DNA of 64,000 nucleotides from Dryococelus australis. Its lineage: Eukaryota; Arthropoda; Insecta; Phasmatodea; Phasmatidae. The notes under the pieces are model-generated. The model made no database searches, was not told the DNA's origin, and worked only from the letters and a program-made list of their open reading frames with translations. Shown in pieces: positions 34,619 through 45,049 of the stretch (the first letter of the stretch is position 1; each line of letters starts with the position of its first letter). The DNA lies in the NCBI GenBank assembly GCA_029891345.1, contig CM056997.1, positions 220,782,172 to 220,846,171 on the forward strand. Reading direction: 5' to 3'. The position numbers and the translations under genes are program-made.

Positions 34619-36130
34619 AGGTAATTAATTGAGATCGCCGGTCTCAGGACAATTAGACCCCCATAATTGCGTGTATAATTCAGTAGCATGGTATAAGCCA
34701 TACAGTATAACTGAACGTCTACTTATCCGACACGTTTTGCAGCAGGACATAGACGCTCTCGGCACTGTAATGGCTTCACTCTGTGTGCCCGGGTGTAACA
34801 GAATATAACCATTACACAAGTCATCTCTGCTGTAGTGCAGAGTATAGCTTGGTGCTATCTTATATCGCTAAACTGTATCGACTCTAGTCACAATGGAATC
34901 GGTAAACTCTCAGGCTTTTGCGTCGAAAATAGCCAGAGCTACGCGTTTTTAGGTACACGAGATTTTATAGGCTGTTCACGGTAAACAGAGCACTTTTAGA
35001 TCCCTGCCTTAGATCTACTTCTCTACCCATTTTGTATGTATCCATGATATATAATATTAGTATTGCCGCTAAGCCTCCCACTTTATTCATACGCTCTTTC
35101 AGTGTAACTATTAAATCTGTGAAATTATTAAGTATGTAAATATGTTACAAAATATCCACTGGTCCGCGTTAAACGGGCGGAAAATATTTTCAAGATTCTT
35201 TCAGTGTCCACAAACCTACAGCAGTTACACTGTGAATATTATATTGAGATTTGGGACCACTGGTTGTATTTCGGAGCTACCTTAACTAGGATCAATGCGA
35301 CTCAGGGTCCGTTAAAGCATATTCTGCTATGGGGCAGTCATTTTTTTCACGGGTTGAATTCAAAAATGTTCAGTTTAATATGAACCATTTATAAGGAAAA
35401 AATTTCGCCGCATACTATAGACAGTTCACGGCAAACTGATCACTTTTGGAAGCCCTATTTTATAGCTACTCGTACGTAAACTGTGTATTCTTCACCAAGT
35501 ATAAAATTAATATTTGCACGTGCATGATCAGGTTATTCAACCATCGGTCAAGCGAAACTGAGAAATTAGAAAAGTAAATACTTTTACAAAGCGCTTCATT
35601 CTGTCTCTTACATGAATTTAAAAAGAAATAAAAGAAATAAATTTAAGTAGAAGGGGAAAAGTGTATCCGGGCACAAGGGGATAGGGGACAGGTGCCAGGC
35701 GCCGGCCAGCCTTCATGTTGGAAATTCCTTTTTTCCTTAAAAATTTCCTTTCTTCCTTATACATTTCCTTTTTCCCAAAAAAAAAAACTTTTTTTTCCAA
35801 AAAAAAAGTCCTGTTTTTCCCAGAGCTGGTGAGCAGGATTCATGACCGTAGATAGGTGGACTCGTGACCCCGGGCCAGGGAAAGTGGACCGGTGACAACC
35901 AGCAGATATGGCCGTGGTGGTCGCCTTATTTTATAGTCATAGGGTATGCCAAATCGATACAACGGTGCCAGGATCGGAGTTCGAGCTGACCATTAGCCAT
36001 CTTGTCCACCCTTTAGAAGACATATTCTAACAAATTTGGTAAACATGAAATAAAACATTCTTTTAATAATAGACACTTTCTAATTCTATTAAGTTAATAC
36101 AATAGCTCATGCCCTCAAAAATAAAACAAT
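34619..36130. other. DNA without a recognisable gene
   Basis: Contains an A/T homopolymer-rich stretch at 35,720-35,825 built from TTTCCTTTTTTCCTTAAAAA words, similar to 38,955-39,010. A tRNA-like fragment (GGCCGTGGTGGTCG and GGAGTTCGAGCTGACC, about 35,910-35,985) may be another SINE head but lacks the body of the main family. Confidence 0.4.
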
Positions 36131-36135
36131 ATTCT

Positions 36136-36640
36136 TCAATATATATGCATCTCAATACATGCAACTCTGTTGTGTGTTACTATCTTTAATACATCCCGCT
36201 GTTCCCACTCGTGTTGTCCTTGTGCTATAATACCGTGACATTTATTACACCAACACACTGTGCAGGACAGGTTGTATAGGTAACTACACTTTTGAGGACA
36301 TGTGCCGAAGTCCCAAGAGACCTGTTTGCAGCAAACCAGGTACCGAGGTACTGATGAGAAATGCACTTCAACTTTACAGGTCTTTGCATGTCTAAGTAAA
36401 TTGTCGCTACGGTTGGACTGCTTACCTCAACTTTCACACCAATATCACATGTAACAAGGATTCTTGGCATAATTAAAGCTCTCATGTTGCCGTACAGTGC
36501 AGCCGAAAGTAAATGTTTTATCACACAAGTGACGCTTATGATGACGTAGTGGTTCAGGCAAAGACTCTGACGTACATGTTGCAGATGTAGGTTTTGGAGC
36601 TAAAGAAGCAGGTAACATCGGCATGTGTGTTCTAGGTATC
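36136..36640 (-). pseudogene. C2H2 zinc-finger gene fragment, inverted copy
   Basis: The minus strand encodes a finger-like HLCDKTFTFGCTVRQHE and, after frame changes, RSDNLLRHAKTC, the second half of another finger. The same order of segments is present on the plus strand at 38,225-38,590 with one to three differences per 20 bases. Stops lie between the fingers. The family normally binds DNA. Here it is broken. Confidence 0.65.
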
Positions 36641-36689
36641 TCAGGCGGGAGTCATTGAGTCACTCTTTCCATCAATACTTTGCATGTGG

Positions 36690-36860
36690 AGAGGATATCG
36701 AACAATTTTGGAGCTGATTGCTATTGTGAAACTGATTGCGAAACATCGTTAAGCTGATTGCGAAACATTGTGGAGCTGGATGCGAATGATTGTGGAGCTG
36801 ATTGCGCAAGATTGTGGAGCTGATTGCGAAAGATTGTGGAACTGATTGGAATTGTGGAGC
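36690..36860 (+). repeat. degenerate ~23-bp repeat (GATTGTGGAGCTGATTGCGAA)
   Basis: About seven copies of a unit around ATTGTGGAGCTGATTGCGAA. A second short array with the same unit and the same orientation is at 38,130-38,220, next to the plus-strand zinc-finger copy. Confidence 0.8.
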
Positions 36861-37244
36861 TTGTGTATGTGTGTGTTTGTGTTTGTGTTGTGTGCATGCG
36901 TCAGCGTGTGTGTGCCACGAGTTAAAATAAATTCTCCTTATTTTAAATTAAATTATATCCTACCTCCAAAAGCTGAAAGGTGGTCATTTTATTTAATAAT
37001 CTCACTTCGAAAGGATACATCCAGGTCCCTTTGTATATTATGCTTTCTGGGTAAAATGTATTTCCACTTTCCAATAAATGTGACTAGAACTACAGCAGGC
37101 TCCCACCACACTTCGCCATTGATAGATTCACAACTTGGACTTTGTACTAAACACTGCAGCACCACGGCCGGCCACCACTTTGATTCCCAGTTGGTCGTCG
37201 TGCAAAAAGAACTCTTCATACAGACCGCCCTCTCATTCCGATGA

Positions 37245-38085
37245 GCATTTTGAACATTGGTGAAAACTCGATCTCAGAATCGGCACTGGCGACAACCAGT
37301 TAGCGATGATCGTCGAGGTCAAAAGCAGCCCTTCGTATACTTAACTCATCATCGTGATATGAGAGCACTCTGAGAAAACCAAAATACTCTTTCGGCCCAG
37401 AAGAAAACACGCAAAGGTCTCGGGTTAACAAGTATTTGGATTTCTCAGAATGTTCCCATGCCACGTAGATGAATTGTGAATACGAAGGGATGGCTTTGGC
37501 CTCGACGATCATGGAGTCGTGACCTGCAACCTCAGCCGAAAAGATCGATAGCGCCATTGAAGATATTATAGGCGTAATAGCTAAAGAAGTCGATGACACA
37601 ATACCAATTTGAAACGATGGTACTGCACTGTTGAAAGTAGATGCTCCAAGTGATGTAGCCATCACATCTGAATAAGTCGATGGCGCTGGTAAACCAGGAG
37701 AGAGTTTACTGGAAGAAGAAGTCAATAGCACTGGTAAAATCGTGAACATCTCACTCGAAGAAGAAATCGAGAGTGAGAAACAATTAGCAGGTAATATTCA
37801 CTCCACTTCAAAGTAACTAGCCATGTGGAAGCTATCCGGGACGATGTATCTTTCACGGCAGCCATTGTCAAACTAAGCCTCTCATCTGATCTCACTAATG
37901 CTAATAATATACGAGTATGCAAGCCCTATGACGTCATATTGACTTTCAACCAATCGTATTACACCATTAATACACTATTCGGACACCGACGAGTCAGTCC
38001 CGAGTTGTCACGTGATTGCAGCTGACCAGTTGCTGACCAGTCGGCTGGAGTCAGTAGGATGCAGTCAGTCTGTAGGAGTCAGTCG
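37245..38085. other. spacer between zinc-finger copies, with serine-rich ORF
   Basis: A 149-residue minus-strand ORF (37,300-37,749) is rich in Ser, Ala and Leu with no domain I recognise. The plus strand of the same stretch has a short repeated acidic pattern around CTGGAAGAAGAAGTC / CTCGAAGAAGAAATC, and could derive from the linker of the zinc-finger family. Coding status is unclear. Confidence 0.3.
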
Positions 38086-38129
38086 GTTGGAGTCAGTCTT
38101 TCCATTTATACTTTTCATGTAGAGCTTAC

Positions 38130-38220
38130 TGCGAAAAAATTGTGGAGCTGATTGCGAAGGATTGTGGAGATGATTGCAAAAGATTGCGGAGCTGATTGCG
38201 ATTGTGGAGATTATTGCAAA
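38130..38220 (+). repeat. second ~23-bp GATTGTGGAGCTGATTGCGAA array
   Basis: Four copies of the unit also found at 36,690-36,860, in direct orientation, although the adjoining zinc-finger fragments are inverted relative to each other. Confidence 0.75.
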
Positions 38221-38224
38221 CTCA

Positions 38225-38590
38225 CATGCCAACGTTACCTGCTTCTTTAGCTCCAGCACATCTCCAACATGTACGTCCGAGTCTTTGCCTGAACCAGTAC
38301 GTCATCAGTGTCACTTTTGTGGTAAGACATTTACGTTCGGCCGCACTGTACGGCGGCATTAGTCCTTTCATTGTGCCATTAATCCTTGTTGCATTTCATA
38401 TTTGTATTAGTAAGCAGTTCAGCCGTAGCGACAATTTACTTCGACATGCAAAGACCTGTAAAGGTGAAGTGCATTTTACATCAGCATCTCGGTACCTGGT
38501 TTGCTACAAGCGTGTTCCTATATTTGCAGTTTCGTGTGTGGTATTATTGCCATGCAATTTATGGGTTTAAAACTTCCATTACAATTTAGG
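38225..38590 (+). pseudogene. C2H2 zinc-finger gene fragment, plus-strand copy
   Basis: A Ser/Thr/Pro-rich linker (SSSTSPTCTSESLPEPV) precedes the finger RHQCHFCGKTFTFGRTVRRH, followed by a stop. In the next frame KQFSRSDNLLRHAKTC gives the second half of another finger. The linker-plus-finger pattern resembles the modules at 58-63 kb (VSPASPTALRYQCYFCG), so this is probably the same family. Confidence 0.68.
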
Positions 38591-39970
38591 GATTTTATTT
38601 ACAGTGTATTTACTAGAATGAGTTTACTCTGAAACTGGATATTTGCGATTTGAGGCAAATATCTAAGACGTGTAAGAAGTTAAATAATCGAATCTTGAAA
38701 AATTGTCAGGGCTAGAGTTTTTTGAAAGAAAAATACTCGTAAAATATGTTCGTTCATATCACGTGACCCTATACATTGTATGTCACGCGAATACTTATAT
38801 TTAATAACTTACTGTCGTTCTAAGTGTGAAAATTTATATTTAATTGTGATGTGTGGAAATAAACATTATTTCCTACCTCATGAGTAGAATGTAATTGGCG
38901 ATCTGTGGCAAGAGGAACTGAAATAGAAAGGAGCCGACCATCGACATATTGAATTTCGCTTTATTCCCTTTTCCCTCTAAAAATTTTCCTTTTTTCCTTT
39001 AAAATTTCCAGTTTTTGCTACAAATTGCACTAATCCCTGGTTTTAAAAAACGAGCCCCCCCCCACCTTTTTTTTTTTTGCAAAAACCATCCATTGGAAGG
39101 ATGGGGGGGGGGGGCTCGTATTTTACCTGTGATCTTGACCTTCGACTTAACCTTGGCCCTTTGCCCGGTGACCTTAGATGACCATAAACCCAAAAAATTC
39201 TAAAAAAAAAAAAATGCAGAAAAATCATAAAATCACAGAAAAATGTAAAACATATATTACAATTATTTTCAAAAATTATTTAAAGATGTGTATGTAGGGG
39301 TCCTGGGTTCGATGACAGGCGGGTCGATTAAACTCTCATAACGACCTGCCCTCACTAGGTCGGCCAGTGTCCATCTTGTCAGCAATGATAATGTCGATGA
39401 CCTTGACCTTGCGTAACATTGAAGTTAAAAAATTCCAAAAATCCCTAAATGTTTCCAGAATCTTTTTTAAAATTCTCAAAAATAACCTTGACATTTGACT
39501 GAAGACCATTGACTCAAGATTCAAGATTCAAGTCCCGTGACACAAGACTCAAGACTCAAAACCCAAGACTCTTGACCGAAGACTTAATACCCTTGATCCA
39601 AGACTCAAGACTCGGTGATTCAAGACTGAAGACTCTTTAACCAAGTCTCAAGACCCTTGAGCCAAGATATTTGATCATTAACTTCAAACCAAAAAGTTAA
39701 AATATCCAAAAAATTCTTAAAAATTCCTAGAAATCCTAAAAGTAAGAGATTATGAACTTCCAAAAATAAAAAATAAATTGTTAAGAAATAACTCTCTAAA
39801 AATGTATATAAAACACTCACAATTCCGGAGGTTCCTTCAGCACCATCCAGCAAACGACTGACCCCCTCCAATCAGTCACACTGTATTAAAATGACCCTCC
39901 CCTATCAATATTTCTGATTGGTTGATTTGTCGGCAGGCCTCTACCCCACACACCGGTGATCATCCTGACG
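38591..39970. other. low-complexity and degenerate-repeat DNA
   Basis: Includes TTTCCTTTTTTCC words (38,955-39,010), an inverted repeat with poly-C and poly-G arms (39,048-39,122; CGAGCCCCCCCCC and CCATCC ... GGATGG ... GGGGGGGGGCTCG), a B-box-like GGGTTCGATGACAGG (39,305), and at 39,500-39,665 a degenerate array of AAGACTCAAGA / TTCAAGA words. No gene is seen. Confidence 0.5.
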
Positions 39971-39971
39971 A

Positions 39972-40781
39972 ATGCACTCCACCTATCGTATCGGTTTTTT
40001 TTTTTTGTTTTTCATTTGTTTTCTTTTACATAACCTAGGTAATGCTAGTGTAATAATTATCGATTTCGCTGCCAGAGGAGTTGTCTATTTAGCCACAATG
40101 TTGGTTGTTGGCCTCGACCTTGCGCTAATAACATTGAACTCGAAAATCGAGAAAAATCGCAGTCCATACAATAGCCAATTACTAGACGGTCACAACAAGG
40201 AACCATACCGACTAATCATACTAGACGGTCACAACAAGGGACCATACCGACTAATCATACTAGACGGTCACAACAAGGGACCATACCGACCTATCATACT
40301 AGACGGTCACAACAAGGGACCATACCGACTAATCATACTAGACGGTCACAACAAGGGACCATACCGACTAATCATACTAGACGGTCACAACAAGGGACCA
40401 TACCGACTAATCATACTAGACGGTCACAACAAGGGACCATACCGACCTATCATACTAGACGGCCACAACAAGGGACCATACCGACTAATCATACTAGACG
40501 GTCACAACAAGGGACCATACCGACTAATCATACTAGACGGTCACAACAAGGGACCATACCGACTAATCATACTAGACGGTCACAACAAGGGACCATACCG
40601 ACCTATCATACTAGACGGTCACAACAAGGGACCATACCGACTAATCATACTAGACGGTCACAACAAGGGACCATACCGACTAATCATACTAGACGGTCAC
40701 AACAAGGGACCATACCGACTAATCATACTAGACGGTCACAACAAGGGACCATACCGACTAATCATACTAGCCAACGGCTGA
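39972..40781 (+). CDS. 269-residue ORF made mostly of a 13-residue repeat
   Basis: The longest ATG-to-stop ORF in the window. Residues 5-35 are strongly hydrophobic (GFFFLFFICFLLHN, partly from a T13 tract) and could resemble a signal peptide. A second hydrophobic part runs to about residue 56. From about residue 73, 15 units of LDGHNKGPYRLII follow and the ORF ends LANG. The unit is 39 bp, so the frame stays open simply because 39 is divisible by three and the unit lacks a stop in this frame. There is no polyadenylation signal close by, no splice evidence and no known family. It may be a minisatellite with an accidental ORF, or a rapidly evolving repeat protein. Confidence 0.25.
   Translation: MHSTYRIGFFFLFFICFLLHNLGNASVIIIDFAARGVVYLATMLVVGLDLALITLNSKIEKNRSPYNSQLLDGHNKEPYRLIILDGHNKGPYRLIILDGHNKGPYRPIILDGHNKGPYRLIILDGHNKGPYRLIILDGHNKGPYRLIILDGHNKGPYRPIILDGHNKGPYRLIILDGHNKGPYRLIILDGHNKGPYRLIILDGHNKGPYRPIILDGHNKGPYRLIILDGHNKGPYRLIILDGHNKGPYRLIILDGHNKGPYRLIILANG
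40191..40770 (+). repeat. 39-bp minisatellite, 15 copies, with four-unit periodicity
   Basis: Unit CTAGACGGTCACAACAAGGG + ACCATACCGACTAATCATA, nearly identical throughout. The variant GACCTATC instead of GACTAATC appears in units 3, 7 and 11, which implies a 156-bp (four-unit) higher-order block. Unit 1 carries GGAACC instead of GGGACC. Confidence 0.95.
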
Positions 40782-41195
40782 CTACCCAACAAAACTTAGA
40801 AGAAATGTACCTTTATACTTGTATGTTTGAACTGTTTTTAGTGGAGTTTTGAGATGATTGTTCAAACAAATGTGAAAGTTTTTTTTCAGAATTTGTACCA
40901 GTTGTGTGCGATAACATTGTTGGTTATAGATAACAGTTTTTGTATTACCATGAAATTATAAAAAAATTTTCAAAAAACCAAATTTCTTGGGTTTCTCCTT
41001 CATACACCACACTTACTTAGAGTTTGTTCATCGCCTTCTGAGTGTTGTTTTTCTCTACTTGAAGTAAAAATTAAAAGGTGAAGTATTAAAAAAAAAATCT
41101 GAAGGGAAGGAACGAAGTATTCGCCTGTCTCGTGCATCTAAGGCCTTAGTTATAACATTTATATGTAACTAGAATATTTTATAAACTATCAGAAC

Positions 41196-41425
41196 TACCT
41201 GGCGCTGCCCGGGTATCAAAGCGCAACAAAAGATACACGACACTGTTTTAGGGATTTCAAGACGCAATAGGTAGCCGGAGCGAATTTTGTACAGACAATT
41301 TTTTTAAGTTGGGTACCGAAGTGCACACCTGCTAAATTTGCTCTAGATCCGTCAAACAATGTGGAACTATACAGCAAACAAACAAGCTTATACATATATA
41401 TAATATATATATACAAAACTCACAA
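41196..41425. mobile_element. possible LINE (RTE-like) 3' end fragment
   Basis: TACCTGGCGCTGCCCGGGTATC resembles the GGCGTTGCCCGGG-type segment I associate with 3' ends of RTE-like LINEs in arthropods, and an AT-rich TATATA tail follows about 180 bp later. No reverse transcriptase is visible nearby. Low-confidence call from a single motif. Confidence 0.25.
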
Positions 41426-41727
41426 ACTTTGAAATTTATATTTTTTAGCTTGGGTCTCCGATTAGTATGGATTGGGATATTTAGTGTATGCCGTCAAATA
41501 CAGACAACACTTCCAACGCCTCTATTGACTGTCCATTCCAAATGGCGTTTACATGCTGTATGACATAGCGTGGAGTAAGTAAGTAAGATTGTACTACATA
41601 AGTGAAACAGCATCTTATTCCGCCAACTCTAGCTTTGTCGCCTCCGTGTACTTACATAGGACTTGAAGCCGACACTAGACTCTCAACAAATAAAGGACAG
41701 ACACTCTTACAACACGTTATTTTCTTA

Positions 41728-42013
41728 ACCTACCCTAATGAAAGTGGCAAGGGTGCGTCCGACGTAGGGTGAGTCTCAGGGCTGAGCCTCATACGCTTAC
41801 AGGGGAAGGAATTCATGCAAGGAGACATGCATCGCGGCATAGAGGAATGTCCTATCCTTCTATTTTCGTAACCTACCCTAATGAAAGTGGCAAGGGTGCG
41901 TCCGAGTTAGGGTGAGTCTCAGGGCTGAGCCTCATACGCTTACAGGGGAAGGAATTCATGCAAGGAGACATGCATCGCGGCATAGAGGAATGTCCAATCC
42001 TTCTATTTGGCCG
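41728..42013 (+). repeat. 143-bp direct tandem duplication
   Basis: ACCTACCCTAATGAAAGTGG starts at 41,728 and again at 41,871. The two units (through AGAGGAATGTCC.ATCCTTCTATTT) differ at only a few bases. The unit is GC-richer than its surroundings and contains the palindromic GGGCTGAGCC region and ATGCATC. I do not recognise it. Confidence 0.92.
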
Positions 42014-42371
42014 TGATTTGGAACCATGACTAACTGCCTGAGCTGAGTATAACCAAGGCTACATGAAGGAAGAGAGAAATACCGGCATTGGCACCGTAAA
42101 AACCCTTTCGATAGGAAAGAATCCAATAATTGTTACATGCATTAATTCACATTTCTACAGGAGACAGATAGTTAGGAACCATGCTCTTTATTAGTGGGTA
42201 GATAAATTTGAGTAGAGAGCGGGCGGGACATTGTTTTCCCATGTACTGTGTGGAACTGATTTCACCAGAGTGGTGGAAAGCATACGTCAGTTAAGAGTAA
42301 AACAGGCTTCCAGCTGTGAAAGTAACCGATAAAAATCCTACTGACGTTTGTGTGATATGACTGTGAATAGA

Positions 42372-42602
42372 GTGACGAGGTTTGGGCGGCTAGTCTTGAT
42401 GGTAAGGTGAGGTGAGTATGCAGTAGTGCCAGAATGCAAGGGTGGTGGAAACTGGAGATCCTCGAGAAAACCCGCCGACCAGCGGCATCGTCCGGCACGA
42501 TTCCCATAAGCGGAAACTCGGGAGTGACCCCATCGGGAATTTAACCTTATTCGCCTTGGTAGAAGATAGGTGCTCTACTCGCTGAGACACCACGGTCCCC
42601 AG
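42372..42602 (-). mobile_element. tRNA-derived SINE, copy 5
   Basis: Minus strand: GGGGACCGTGGTGTCTCAGC head, a mutated B box (GGTTAAATTCCCG), then TATGGGAATCGTGCCGGACG, GCGGGTTTTCTCGAGGAT, CCCTTGCATTCTGGCACTAC and TAGCCGCCCAAAC at the 3' end. Confidence 0.82.
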
Positions 42603-44719
42603 AGGACTGCGGATTTTGGCGCTTATGTACGTCTGAATCAGAAAAATGTCCAGTCTTTAACAACCAGGAGAAATTGACTGAGAATTCTCTATATTTAATT
42701 ATTACCACTGAATCAGGAAGTTGACGCTACAGCGACGTCTTTACACAAACGGAATGCATTTAACGCAGTTTTTCTTTGTATTATAGCAAGATAACCCCAG
42801 AACGATTTCGTCTCGATATTAACAACAAATAAAAGCTAGCCATGTCTACACTAAAAACATCTGACCAACATTATTTTGTGTTGTAAACTTCGTCTTTCTA
42901 ATTTCTTGGCGTGGGCGCGGCCGTTGCAGTATTTATTCATAATGTAGACCTATAATCGGCATAATCTTGAGTTCACATTCAAGAGGCCCTCTCTCCACGA
43001 TTAGTAACAACCTTTGTTAAACTTCTGGTCTATCGTCTCTGATTCCATTGCAGGAAAGGGGACACTTTGGTTGAGAAATATTTTAAAGATATTTCTACTG
43101 TTATCTATAGCTGTATCTTAACGTGAACATTTCTAAAACTGGACGTAAGATTTATTTCTTTCGCTAGAACTAGGCACTCAACAGCGCCTACGTTAATTTC
43201 GGTATTACAGAGGCAGAGATAAGATATGATGAGAGCAGATAAAAAGCTGCCGGTTGATATGTGTGAAGAACAGGTAAGTGGTTTAGCCTGATAATACCTA
43301 TTTGTTCACGTCACGATGGGCCCATTTAGAATATATTTTTTCTGTGTTTGTAATATTAATTCTTGAGATGAATGTGCAATTTCCAGTTAACGCAACACTC
43401 GGGGAAGTCAGCTGTTGCCGGCTGCCCTGAGTTTGCAACAGGCAGGACTTTGAGAGAGCGACATGAAGAATTCGCAGGAGAAAGCAGGAGCAGCCTGAGA
43501 AAACCTCCAACAGGATTATTTTGTTGTATCGTCTATATGAATCTGCACTTTATAAAACTTTCCTGGCCTTAAATGGTTGTATACCAAGCCGGAGACGTCG
43601 TAGCAGAAAGGCTAGCCTCCATCATTTCATATCACTAATGCCATGTATTAGCTTGGAACAGTATGTAATCGTCTACTTCCAGCAGAAGGCGTGATCTTCG
43701 GAACAAAGGGATATAAAGATTTATTTTAACCCCCCCTCTCCCCGTGTCCAAGATGGATAAGAAATGTTGCACATGAAGGATATTCATGGTGGGAACTGTA
43801 CACAACAAGGAACAAGCAGCCAGCGCCTTCCTCCCGAGTAACCTCATTTGTTGAATACTCTGTATCTTGTGTGTGAATGGTTATCTCTAGCATATGCAGT
43901 GTGTGGTTCACTGACTGTAAGCAGCACGCTCGACACAGGTCAAGTACACATTAAAAAAATTAACTATTTGCAACGCTTGATCCCGTAAATACATTCAGGA
44001 CTAGGAACAGTTTAATAATTGTGGTCTCTGTTGGCCGAAATTATTGTTTTTTTTGTTTAGTGTGTTTCACGGATATTTCATTGCAAGAAAGCTAAAAAAA
44101 TAGTAGAGTAGTTCCCACCGAGAGACAGGCTTGTGCCAGCCAACCAAGTGTTAATTTGTTATGGGCAAAAATGTGATTAGTTTTGCTGAGTAAATAAAAG
44201 TTGAAAAGCAAACAAAATAAATTTTGTATATCTAACAAAATACGCGATTCAATAAACAAAGCCTCTGTTTTGGGCCAAAAATCAAATTACTCTGTCAATA
44301 AAATATTTAGCTGAATCACCTGTATATATTTATTTGGACACTCGTTTGATTTCCTTTGTTCGAAGATAGATCTCGAGAGTATGTTCGTAATGTATATGAA
44401 CCAGGGAGGGGCCTGCTGAATCCAAGCCAACGTCGTTGAAGCAGATATTCGAACGAAATTTGAATGGGAACACCGGCACGTGCGTGCTCTCAAATCCCGT
44501 CATGCAGTTGAAAAAACTAATGATACATGTATGGTACATTAAAAAATTGTGGGCGGACTTAAGACTTAAGAAGTAAGACTTGAGGGAGGGAAGGTGTAGG
44601 TTCGAAGGGCCTATCATCCCGACAATGGGATATAGAAAGACAGCTCTCCCCCAAATCCGAGAAAAAATCGGTCGAAATTGCGCTTTTCACGAACCTTCAT
44701 TTCCTGGCACAAATTCACC
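42603..44719. other. DNA without a recognisable gene
   Basis: Average composition. Short ORFs on both strands have no recognisable domains. The ORF at 44,330-44,617 is not supported by any motif. Confidence 0.4.
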
Positions 44720-45035
44720 TCCCACCGCAAATGGGGGGAGGTGTGTTGGCAAACATAACTCGCCCCCTTCCCTATGGGGCACTGTCGATTACCCATAGCC
44801 CCCCCCCCCCCCGGAAGTGTGAGGAGTGGGTTCGGCAACCACCTCTCTCCCCCTTCCTCATGGGGCACTGTCGATTCCCCATAGCCCCCCCCCCCCCGGA
44901 AGTGTGAGGAGTGGGTTCGGCAACCACCTCTCTCCCCCTTCCTCATGGGGCACTGTCGATTCCCCATAGCCCCCCCCCCCGGAAGTGTGTGGAGTGGGTT
45001 CGGCAACCACCTCTCTCCCCCTTCCTCATGGGGGA
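44720..45035. repeat. GC-rich ~84-bp tandem repeat with poly-C tracts, 3.5 copies
   Basis: GGAAGTGTGAGGAGTGGGTT starts at 44,813, 44,898 and 44,981. Units contain CCCCTTCCTCATGGGGCACT and CGATTCCCCATAGC, and each is joined by a C run of 11-17 bases whose length varies. A diverged first copy begins near 44,720. The 130-residue minus-strand ORF is a by-product. Confidence 0.92.
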
Positions 45036-45049
45036 GTCATTAGGGCCTA

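Noticed and set aside
37300-37749. 149-residue serine-rich ORF as a gene
   Set aside because: No domain, no promoter or splice evidence, and it lies between two broken zinc-finger copies.
44614-45006. 130-residue minus-strand ORF
   Set aside because: It spans the GC-rich tandem repeat and is explained by it.
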